Assembly: GCA_036620675.1 (NCBI GenBank)
Contig: JAZHEE010000027.1
From: Jejubacter sp036620675
GTDB lineage: Bacteria; Pseudomonadota; Gammaproteobacteria; Enterobacterales; Enterobacteriaceae
DNA length: 58,396 nucleotides
Reading direction: 5' to 3' (one strand)
The translations under genes and the position numbers were made by a program. Of this stretch, positions 32,570-39,173 are shown in pieces. Positions within the stretch are counted from its first letter, which is position 1; the number at the start of each line of letters is the position of its first letter. Under the pieces are notes generated by a model that worked only from the letters and a program-made list of their open reading frames with translations, did no database searches and was not told the origin of the DNA.

Positions 32570-32595
32570 AAAAAAAGGCGCCCAACATGGCGCCT
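32570..32595 (-). terminator. Array terminator T-a, after the Q gene
   Basis: Minus strand AGGCGCC-ATGTTG-GGCGCCT then seven T. Lies 77 bp past the Q stop and would end the Q transcript. An AT-rich hairpin (AAGTGATTTA/TAAATCACTT, 32648-32671) lies between. Confidence 0.88.
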
Positions 32596-32671
32596 CATCA
32601 ATATTTATTTCGACGATAGTCATCAGTCTGAATACTTTAATTCAGGGAAGTGATTTATATTTAAATCACTT

Positions 32672-33100
32672 TTATGCCAGCATTCTCATCCGCCGGGTAT
32701 TCATTGCGGGAATCACTCGCTGAAGCTCCACTTCAGGGTCCATTTCCAGCCGAATATTAAGCATGCTCAGGCAGCCATCAATAAACCCTTCCGCCACCTG
32801 CATCTGCACCCGCACCGTTTTTTCATCCTGTTTAAGCATTTTCGCCAGCGTCCGTTTAGGAACGCCGTATACGTAATGTGCCATCAGGAGATCGTACTCT
32901 CCGCTCTGGCGGGTCTGGCGCAGCCTTGAGATACAGGCATCGATGGCCAGACCATCATCATCACTACAGTTGGGGCGGTTAGAACGCCGGGTTGCCACCA
33001 GACCTTTAAAGCCCGCCGCCACCGGCGACCAGTCCAGACCGCTGTTGTCTCTGGCGGCCCAGCCGCCCCAGCGTTCAAGTACCTGCTGAATATTGCGCAT
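32672..33100 (-). CDS. Phage antitermination protein Q family
   Basis: 142-residue late-gene antiterminator. N-terminal RNIQQVLERWGGWAARDN and the SPVAAGFKGL motif, plus the central HYVYGVPKRTLAKMLKQDEKTVR helix-turn-helix-like region and VAEGFIDGCL, are typical of the family. Such proteins bind at the late promoter, load onto paused polymerase and let it ignore terminators. It lies immediately before the promoter-terminator array, mirroring Q-pR'-tR' of lambdoid phages. Probably the first target of the divergent repressor. Confidence 0.88.
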   Translation of the reverse strand: MRNIQQVLERWGGWAARDNSGLDWSPVAAGFKGLVATRRSNRPNCSDDDGLAIDACISRLRQTRQSGEYDLLMAHYVYGVPKRTLAKMLKQDEKTVRVQMQVAEGFIDGCLSMLNIRLEMDPEVELQRVIPAMNTRRMRMLA

Positions 33101-33163
33101 TATGTCCCCTCCACGTCAGAAAACCCTGTCCTACGCAGCGGTAACGCACCGCGTAAAATCCGC

Positions 33164-33197
33164 TTTCGTATAACCACAACTCGAAGATTATACGAAA
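33164..33197. promoter_or_regulatory. Candidate operator between Q and repressor
   Basis: Inverted repeat TTTCGTATAA (33164-33173) and TTATACGAAA (33188-33197). The minus-strand TATAAT inside the right arm is a possible -10 for Q, so repressor binding would block it. A further pair GCATAGA (33200) / TCTATGC (33242) lies nearer the repressor start. Confidence 0.6.
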
Positions 33198-33284
33198 ACG
33201 CATAGACCGTCTACCCCTCCTCCCTTGAATTCCGCATTTTTCTATGCAATTATGCATTAAAGACATTAAGGAGGCGAGCAGGAG

Positions 33285-33959
33285 ATGGGACAGGCCGCGG
33301 ACATTCTGCAAAAAAACATAAAATACCTGATGGATAAATCCGGGGTAGCCAGCGTCAGCGAACTGGCCCGCCAGCTCAGAATGCAGCAATCCACGCTACA
33401 CCGGATGCTGGCAGGCGAAGTCCGGGATCCGAAATACACCACGCTTAGCAATATCGCCGCCTTCTTTCAGGTATCCCCCATCGATCTTATCGAGCGCGAT
33501 CTGCAACAGGAAGGGCCTAATAACGACTCACTGGCGCAACAGGCCTGGCAGTTCCACTCGCGAGGAGTTCCGGTACTGGGCAATACTCAACTGGGCCATG
33601 GCGGCTACTGGAGCGATATGGAATATCCGGTCGGCAGCGGTGACGGCTATCTGCGCTGGCCTTCCAGCGACGACGATGTCTATGCCCTGAAGTGCGTTGG
33701 GGATTCGATGATGCCGCGCATTAAAGAAGGAGAGTTCGTGATTATCGAACCCAACCACAGCTATCATCCGGGTGATGAGGTACTGGTAGTGACCCACGGC
33801 GGCGAAGTGATGGTGAAAACCTTTCTGTTCGAACGCGACGGCTACTACCACCTGCTGCCGGTCAATGAGGATCATGCACCGATCCGGCTGGCCAGCAGCG
33901 ATGTGGCGAAGATCCAGTATGTGGCCGGTATTGCCAAATCCACGCTGTGGATGCCGTAA
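33285..33959 (+). CDS. LexA-like phage repressor (HTH plus S24 peptidase)
   Basis: 224 residues. The N-terminal helix-turn-helix (VSELARQLRMQQSTLHRML) binds DNA. The C-terminal S24 domain has the Ser/Lys dyad Ser141 (VGDSMMPRIKEGEF) and Lys178 (VMVKTFLF). The cleavage-region sequence is VPVLGNTQLGHGGYW: Leu103-Gly104 occupies the place of the usual Ala-Gly or Cys-Gly bond. RecA-stimulated self-cleavage is therefore plausible but not certain. GGAGGCGAGCAGGAG precedes ATG 33285. Divergent from Q. Confidence 0.9.
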   Translation: MGQAADILQKNIKYLMDKSGVASVSELARQLRMQQSTLHRMLAGEVRDPKYTTLSNIAAFFQVSPIDLIERDLQQEGPNNDSLAQQAWQFHSRGVPVLGNTQLGHGGYWSDMEYPVGSGDGYLRWPSSDDDVYALKCVGDSMMPRIKEGEFVIIEPNHSYHPGDEVLVVTHGGEVMVKTFLFERDGYYHLLPVNEDHAPIRLASSDVAKIQYVAGIAKSTLWMP

Positions 33960-33994
33960 CAATGCGTTAACGCATAAATCCCCTCTCCCTGGCG

Positions 33995-34023
33995 CTGGCA
34001 TTCAGCGCCCGGCGGCGTATAAT
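33995..34023 (+). promoter_or_regulatory. Probable yfhL promoter
   Basis: CTGGCA, 17-bp spacer, TATAAT upstream of yfhL; a perfect -10 with a moderate -35, 33 bp before the ATG. Confidence 0.55.
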
Positions 34024-34056
34024 AGCCGCCCGTTTCAGCCGTAGAGAATTTGCCCC

Positions 34057-34326
34057 ATGGCGCTGCTTATCACGAAAAAATGCATCAACTGCGATATGTG
34101 CGAGCCGGAGTGCCCGAACGAAGCGATTTCCATGGGGGAAAGTATCTATGAAATTAACAGCGATCGCTGTACCGAGTGCATCGGCCACTATGAGACGCCG
34201 ACCTGCCAGAAGGTGTGTCCAATCCCCAATACCATTGTGAAGGACCCGGCGCACATCGAAGATGAGGAGCAGCTGTGGGATAAGTTTGTGCTGCTTCATC
34301 ATGCAGATAAAATATCTATACCCTGA
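34057..34326 (+). CDS. yfhL: 2[4Fe-4S] ferredoxin YfhL
   Basis: Small electron carrier; the E. coli homologue is an atypical ferredoxin. Cluster ligands are CINCDMCEPECPNEA, and CTECIGHYETPTCQKVCPI with the wide spacing typical of Alvin-like ferredoxins. 89 residues versus 86 in E. coli: after HHADKI the chain runs SIP, where reading enters the inverted repeat of the downstream element and meets its stop there. Confidence 0.95.
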   Translation: MALLITKKCINCDMCEPECPNEAISMGESIYEINSDRCTECIGHYETPTCQKVCPIPNTIVKDPAHIEDEEQLWDKFVLLHHADKISIP

Positions 34327-34465
34327 ATAATTCGAGTTGCAGGACATATCCGCCACTGGCAGATATGAACCTGCTTCAGCACGGCCCCGAAGGGGGTGTG
34401 GCCCGGCAGGGCCACATAGCTGAGTACCGCCAACACACCTGCAGCTCGCAGTATGACGGGTATTA
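34317..34465. repeat. MITE-like palindromic repeat between yfhL and acpS
   Basis: About 148 bp with imperfect terminal inverted repeats: ATACCCTGAATAATTCGAG at the left and, reverse-complemented, ATACCCGTCATACTGCGAG at the right, both followed by .TGCAGG. Inside are GC-rich hairpins (TGTGGCCC-GGCA-GGGCCACA). Similar ends recur in enterobacterial genomes. Both flanking genes end inside its ends: the yfhL TGA and the acpS TAA. Confidence 0.7.
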
Positions 34466-34843
34466 GCTTTCGATAATCACCGTCGCACAGGCATAGCGCC
34501 GTTCATCCGCCAGCGAAACATGTACCGCCGTCACACCCATCTGAATAGCCAGCGCCTGGGCTGCGCCGTGAAAGCGCAGCTGCGGTTTGCCCATCTCGTC
34601 GTTAAAGACTTCAAACTGAGCAAACGCCAGACCGTTGCGAATACCGGTACCAAATGCCTTGGCCGCCGCCTCTTTCACCGCGAAGCGTTTGGCGAGATAG
34701 CGCACCGGCTGCTGATGCGCCTGATACTGTGCCCACTCTCCATCGCTGAGCACTCTTCTCGCCAGCCGCTCTCCGGAACGCTCGATGACCGCCTCGATAC
34801 GCGCGATTTCGACGATATCGGTACCAAGCCCCAGCACCGCCAT
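34463..34843 (-). CDS. acpS: Holo-[acyl-carrier-protein] synthase AcpS
   Basis: Transfers 4'-phosphopantetheine from CoA to apo-ACP. 126 residues, the E. coli length. Magnesium and CoA motifs GLGTDIVEIARIE and FAVKEAAAKAFGTG are intact. ATG shares one base with the pdxJ stop (TAATG), so translation is coupled. Its stop lies at the edge of the MITE-like repeat. Confidence 0.96.
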   Translation of the reverse strand: MAVLGLGTDIVEIARIEAVIERSGERLARRVLSDGEWAQYQAHQQPVRYLAKRFAVKEAAAKAFGTGIRNGLAFAQFEVFNDEMGKPQLRFHGAAQALAIQMGVTAVHVSLADERRYACATVIIES

Positions 34844-35574
34844 TAGCCGCGCGCTTCCAGCATCAGGCGCTTCATTTCAGCCACGGCCTCATTCAGGCCG
34901 CTCATGACCGCCCGCCCGATAATCGAATGGCCGATATTCAGCTCGTGCATTTCCGGCAGCGCCGCAATGGGCTTCACGTTGTGGTAAGTCAGACCGTGGC
35001 CGGCGTTGACCCGAATGCCCTTCCGGGCGGCATAGCGAGCGGCGTGAGCGATGCGCTCCAGTTCCCTGGCCCGGGTTTCCTCATCAGGCGCGTCAGCATA
35101 AGCACCGGTGTGAATTTCAATATAAGGCGCCCCCGCCGCAACGGCCGCATCAATCTGCCGCTCTTCAGGGTCAATAAACAGAGAAACCTGAATACCGGCC
35201 CCGGCCAGACGACTGCAGGCCGCCCCCACTTTTTCGGCCTGGCCGGCTACGTCCAGACCGCCTTCGGTGGTCACCTCCTGACGCTTTTCCGGCACCAGGC
35301 AGCAGAAATGGGGGCGCAGTTCACAGGCGATAGCCACCATTTCATCAGTGACCGCCATCTCCAGGTTCATGCGGGTTTGAAGGGTCTGGCGCAGCAGACG
35401 CACGTCGCGGTCGGTGATATGACGACGATCTTCGCGCAGATGTACGGTGATTCCATCTGCCCCCGCCTGCTCGGCGATAAACGCCGCCTGAACCGGATCC
35501 GGATAGCAGGTACCACGCGCGTTGCGCAGCGTGGCGATATGGTCGATATTGACCCCTAACAGTAATTCAGCCAT
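34843..35574 (-). CDS. pdxJ: Pyridoxine 5'-phosphate synthase PdxJ
   Basis: Condenses 3-amino-2-oxopropyl phosphate and 1-deoxyxylulose-5-phosphate to PNP. 243 residues with NIDHIATLRNARGT, GADGITVHLREDRRHI and GHGLTYHNV, all conserved active-site blocks. Begins the pdxJ-acpS pair. The 153 bp to recO hold a long hairpin. Confidence 0.97.
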   Translation of the reverse strand: MAELLLGVNIDHIATLRNARGTCYPDPVQAAFIAEQAGADGITVHLREDRRHITDRDVRLLRQTLQTRMNLEMAVTDEMVAIACELRPHFCCLVPEKRQEVTTEGGLDVAGQAEKVGAACSRLAGAGIQVSLFIDPEERQIDAAVAAGAPYIEIHTGAYADAPDEETRARELERIAHAARYAARKGIRVNAGHGLTYHNVKPIAALPEMHELNIGHSIIGRAVMSGLNEAVAEMKRLMLEARG

Positions 35575-35664
35575 GAATTTACCTTACGTCGTCGCCTGAC
35601 GGGACAGGCATAGAATCGATTTTCAGTGTCAGCAGTTTACACCGCGATATCGCTGCGGGCTACC

Positions 35665-35729
35665 AGGCTGTGTCCCTTAACCCCTCATGACGCTGGCGCT
35701 GAGCGAAAAGCCCGCCGGGGACACAGCCT
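35665..35729. repeat. Long-loop hairpin across the recO stop
   Basis: Perfect 12-bp arms AGGCTGTGTCCC (35665-35676) and GGGACACAGCCT (35718-35729) with a 41-bp interval. The right arm overlaps the recO stop codon. No U-tract, so it may serve as a 3'-end stabiliser rather than a terminator. Confidence 0.55.
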
Positions 35730-36447
35730 ACACCGCCGGCCGCTTTTTCGGCATAAACTGACGAAACAGTTCACGGCTCTTGAGCGGGCGCCCGCCCAAA
35801 TAGGGCTTCAGCGCGATGCGGGTAAAGCGTTTGGCGGCCCTGAGGCTTTCAACATCGGGAAACTCCCGGGTCGCCAGCGCCCGCAGATCGCGGCCGGTAA
35901 AGCTGCTGTTATCGACAACCAGGCTGGCGATAAAGCCTTTCTCTTCACGATAGCGGTAGGTCATGGTATCGCTGACCTCTTCTCCGCTGCCCGCACAGTG
36001 CAGAAAATCTACGCCGTAACCCAAGTGGCCGAGCAGCGCCAGCTCAAAGCGGCGAAGCTGAGGCTCCGGCGAGCCGCTGCCCGCCGCCAGCGTCTGTATA
36101 CAGTTCAGGTAATCGAAGAACAGTCCGGAGAAGCGCGTCTCCTGCTCCAGCACGCGAGAGACCAGCTCATTGATGTAGAGCGCGCTGTAGAGGTGGATGC
36201 CGGAGAGCGGCAGCGCAAGGGAAACCGCTTCAGCGCTGCGCAGGGTTTTGACATCCCCGCGACCGCCCCAGCGAACCAACAGAGGAGTAAAGGGCTGAAG
36301 CGCCCCTTTGAGGCTGGAACGGCGGGAACGGGCGCCTTTGGCGATAACCTTTACCCGCCCGGACTCTTCAGAGAAGAGATCGAGCATCAGGCTGGTTTCG
36401 CTCCAGGGGCGACTGTGCAAAACGAAAGCCCGCTGCCAGCCTTCCAT
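35728..36447 (-). CDS. recO: DNA repair protein RecO
   Basis: Recombination mediator that with RecR loads RecA onto SSB-coated single strands. 239 residues. The N-terminal OB fold (MEGWQRAFVLHSRPWSETSLMLDLFSEE) and helical C-terminal domain match the family. Third gene of the rnc-era-recO operon, 11 bp after era. Confidence 0.96.
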   Translation of the reverse strand: MEGWQRAFVLHSRPWSETSLMLDLFSEESGRVKVIAKGARSRRSSLKGALQPFTPLLVRWGGRGDVKTLRSAEAVSLALPLSGIHLYSALYINELVSRVLEQETRFSGLFFDYLNCIQTLAAGSGSPEPQLRRFELALLGHLGYGVDFLHCAGSGEEVSDTMTYRYREEKGFIASLVVDNSSFTGRDLRALATREFPDVESLRAAKRFTRIALKPYLGGRPLKSRELFRQFMPKKRPAV

Positions 36448-36458
36448 CGCGATTTGCC

Positions 36459-37361
36459 TCAGAGATCGTCGATATAACCGAGACTGCGCAGCGCGCGCTC
36501 GTCATCGGCCCAGCCAGATTTAACCTTAACCCAGAGTTCAAGGTGAACTTTGGCTTCAAACATCTCTTCCATATCTTTACGGGCTTCAATACCGATGGTT
36601 TTGATCTTACTGCCTTTATTACCGATCACCATCTTCTTCTGCCCTTCGCGCTCTACCAGGATCAGGCCGTTGATATCGTAGCCACCGCGCTCGTTGGTGA
36701 CGAAACGTTCGATCTCCACGGTGACCGAATAGGGCAGTTCAGCCCCCAGGAAACGCATCAGCTTCTCGCGGATAATCTCCGACGCCATAAAGCGCTGGGA
36801 ACGATCGGTGATGTAATCTTCCGGGAAGTGGTGAATCGCTTCCGGCAAATGCTTACGCACGATACCGGCGATAGTATCCACGTTCATACCCGTTTCGGCC
36901 GAGATGGGCACGATATCCAGGAAGTTCATCTGGCTGCCCAGGAACTGCAGGTGTGGCAGAAGCTCCGATTTCTCAGTGACGTTATCCACCTTATTGACCG
37001 CCAGGATCACCGGCGCTTTGCCGTCGCGCAGCTTGTTCAACACCATTTCGTCGTCAGCGGTCCAGCGGGTGCCTTCCACCACGAAGACAACCAGTTCAAC
37101 ATCGCCGATGGAGCTGCTGGCGGCGCGGTTCATCAGCCGGTTAATCGCCCGCTTCTCTTCCATATGCAGGCCCGGGGTGTCAACGTAAATAGCCTGATAC
37201 GCTCCTTCCGTATGGATGCCGACAATACGGTGGCGGGTGGTCTGCGCCTTGCGTGAAGTGATGGAGATTTTCTGCCCCAGCAGCTTATTTAGCAGCGTCG
37301 ATTTGCCCACATTGGGTCGACCGACGATGGCGACAAACCCACAATAACTTTTTTCGCTCAT
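36459..37361 (-). CDS. era: GTPase Era
   Basis: Essential Ras-like GTPase that binds the 3' end of 16S rRNA in 30S maturation. 300 residues. G1 GRPNVGKS, G3 DTPGLH, G4 NKVD are present; the C-terminal KH domain contains VIGNKGSKIKTIG. ATG overlaps the rnc stop by 4 bp. Confidence 0.98.
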   Translation of the reverse strand: MSEKSYCGFVAIVGRPNVGKSTLLNKLLGQKISITSRKAQTTRHRIVGIHTEGAYQAIYVDTPGLHMEEKRAINRLMNRAASSSIGDVELVVFVVEGTRWTADDEMVLNKLRDGKAPVILAVNKVDNVTEKSELLPHLQFLGSQMNFLDIVPISAETGMNVDTIAGIVRKHLPEAIHHFPEDYITDRSQRFMASEIIREKLMRFLGAELPYSVTVEIERFVTNERGGYDINGLILVEREGQKKMVIGNKGSKIKTIGIEARKDMEEMFEAKVHLELWVKVKSGWADDERALRSLGYIDDL

Positions 37362-38038
37362 TCAAGCTCCAGCTTCTTCAGCGCCTGTTCAGCGGCTGCC
37401 TGCTCCGCTTTGCGGCGGCTGGATCCGGTTCCGACAACCGGCTCGCTCAGGCCACTCACCTGACAATGGATGGTAAATTCCTGGTCGTGCGCTTCGCCGC
37501 GCACCTGAACCACCAGGTAAGAGGGCAGCGGCAGATGACGCCCCTGCAGGAACTCCTGCAGCCGCGTCTTGGGATCTTTCTGCTTATCCCCCGGACTAAT
37601 CTCGTCAAGGCGTTTCTGGTACCACTCAAGGATTAACCGTTCGACGGTCTGAATATCGCTATCCAGGAACACGCCGCCAATCAGCGCTTCCACGGTGTCC
37701 GCCAGGATCGATTCACGGCGGAAACCGCCGCTTTTCAGCTCACCCGGCCCCAGGCGCAGACATTCGCCCAGCTCGAATTCCCGGGCGATCTCCGCCAGCG
37801 TGTTACCGCGCACCAGGGTGGCGCGCATGCGGCTCATATCACCTTCATCAACGCGCGGGAAACGGTGATACAGCGCATTGGCAATAACGAAACTCAGAAT
37901 GGAGTCACCCAGAAACTCCAGACGCTCATTGTGCTTGCTGCTGGCGCTACGGTGAGTCAGCGCCTGCTGCAACAGCTCATGATGTTGAAAAGTGTAGCCC
38001 AGTTTACGCTGGAGCCTGTTTATTACGATGGGGTTCAT
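37358..38038 (-). CDS. rnc: Ribonuclease III
   Basis: Double-strand RNA endonuclease that processes rRNA and regulates its own mRNA. 226 residues. The RNase III signature NERLEFLGDSIL and the second acidic site DTVEALIGG are present, and the C-terminal dsRBD begins about residue 155 (DPKTRLQEFLQG). First gene of the operon; its leader has a long hairpin. Confidence 0.98.
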   Translation of the reverse strand: MNPIVINRLQRKLGYTFQHHELLQQALTHRSASSKHNERLEFLGDSILSFVIANALYHRFPRVDEGDMSRMRATLVRGNTLAEIAREFELGECLRLGPGELKSGGFRRESILADTVEALIGGVFLDSDIQTVERLILEWYQKRLDEISPGDKQKDPKTRLQEFLQGRHLPLPSYLVVQVRGEAHDQEFTIHCQVSGLSEPVVGTGSSRRKAEQAAAEQALKKLELE

Positions 38039-38071
38039 GTGATACCAGTTTATGGATGCGTCAACAATTCA

Positions 38072-38114
38072 GCACACCAAACCGCGCTGAAGAAAACAGA
38101 ACGTTTTGGTGTGC
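38072..38114 (-). promoter_or_regulatory. rnc leader stem-loop, likely RNase III site
   Basis: A 10-bp perfect stem GCACACCAAA/TTTGGTGTGC lies 34 bp before the rnc ATG. RNase III cleaves a 5' leader stem of its own operon in E. coli. A second GC-rich stem (GCGGCCCCC/GGGGGCCGC, 38116-38137) sits just upstream. Confidence 0.65.
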
Positions 38115-38195
38115 CGCGGCCCCCTTTCGGGGGCCGCACCTGAAAATCCGGGGAAATATTCTATACGTAACGACAGGGGATGTCGTTATTTGATT

Positions 38196-39155
38196 TTAAT
38201 GAATTCCGCCAATACGACTTAAGCGGACACCGGTTGGCCATTCGCCCTGCTGTTTTTCGAAACTCATCCAGATAGCGACGGCTTTCCCCACCAGATTTTT
38301 CTCGGGAACGAAACCCCAGTAACGGCTGTCTTCGCTGTTATCGCGGTTGTCACCCATCATGAAGTACTGACCCGGTGGCACTATCCAGGTTCCCGCGCTC
38401 TGACCTGGCTCGCGGTAGTATGCGCCTGGCTGATCCTGAGCGATAGGCACCATCAGGATGCGATGCGTGACATCCCCCAGAGACTCCTGACGTTCCAGCA
38501 GACGGGTAGCGCCCGCTTTGGTTTCGTCTTTCGGCACCGGCCAGAAACCGCTGCTGCGCTGACCAAAGGTCTGCATAAATTCGGCAGGCTCCACGCCGCT
38601 GTAAACCACCGGTACCTGCTTGTCGCAGGCCTGGCCGGAACTGCAGTTCGGCGCAACGCTTACTTCTTTCGCCAGCGGGTCGTAGCTGACGCGATCGCCT
38701 GGCAGCCCCACCACGCGCTTAATGTAGTCCACGGAAGGATTGCGCGGATATTTAAACACCACGATATCGCCGCGTTTTGGGTGGCCGGTTTCAATCAGCG
38801 TCTTCTGGAACAGCGGATCTTTAATGCCGTAAGAGAACTTCTCGACCAGAATAAAATCGCCCACCAGCAGCGTCGGCATCATCGAACCGGATGGAATCTG
38901 GAACGGCTCATAAATAAATGAACGCACCACCAACACCACCGCCAGCACCGGGAAGATAGACGCCCCGGTTTCCAGCCAGCCAGGCTTTGCCCCCACCTTT
39001 TTCAGCGCTTTTTTATCCAGCGGTTCTGTCACCGCAGCCTGCGCCGCTTCCTGCTGTGCCCGACGCTTTGGCGCGAAGACAAATTTGTCAAGGCACCATA
39101 ATAATCCCGTGATTAACGTGGCGACCACGAGGATCAGGGCAAACATATTCGCCAT
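38196..39155 (-). CDS. lepB: Signal peptidase I (LepB)
   Basis: Inner-membrane leader peptidase. Two N-terminal membrane segments (about 4-22 and 63-80). Catalytic Ser91 is in IPSGSMMPTLLVGD and Lys146 in YIKRVVGLPGDRV; box E GDNRDNSEDSRYWG is intact. 319 residues versus 324 in E. coli. 18 bp after lepA. Confidence 0.97.
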   Translation of the reverse strand: MANMFALILVVATLITGLLWCLDKFVFAPKRRAQQEAAQAAVTEPLDKKALKKVGAKPGWLETGASIFPVLAVVLVVRSFIYEPFQIPSGSMMPTLLVGDFILVEKFSYGIKDPLFQKTLIETGHPKRGDIVVFKYPRNPSVDYIKRVVGLPGDRVSYDPLAKEVSVAPNCSSGQACDKQVPVVYSGVEPAEFMQTFGQRSSGFWPVPKDETKAGATRLLERQESLGDVTHRILMVPIAQDQPGAYYREPGQSAGTWIVPPGQYFMMGDNRDNSEDSRYWGFVPEKNLVGKAVAIWMSFEKQQGEWPTGVRLSRIGGIH

Positions 39156-39173
39156 GCCAACTCCTTTAAAGGT

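Larger units (their letters stand above)
17601..33959. mobile_element. R-type tailocin locus (contractile phage-tail bacteriocin)
   Basis: A 16.4-kb island between yfhH and yfhL encodes a repressor, antiterminator, lysis cassette, neck, sheath, tube, tape measure, baseplate, fibre and fibre invertase. No terminase, portal, capsid, replication or integrase gene is visible. The tail genes resemble simple myophage tails with DUF3383 sheath, DUF3277 tube, DUF2612 and Gp138 proteins. Every tail and lysis reading frame is intact, favouring a maintained tailocin over a decaying prophage. No clear att-like direct repeat was found at the edges. Confidence 0.82.

Noticed and set aside
17601..33959. Intact temperate prophage
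   Set aside because: No head, packaging, replication, integration or excision genes, and no clear att repeats at the borders.
17595..34060. Direct repeats (att sites) at the tailocin edges
   Set aside because: Short similarities such as GTAAC near both ends are too short to mean anything.
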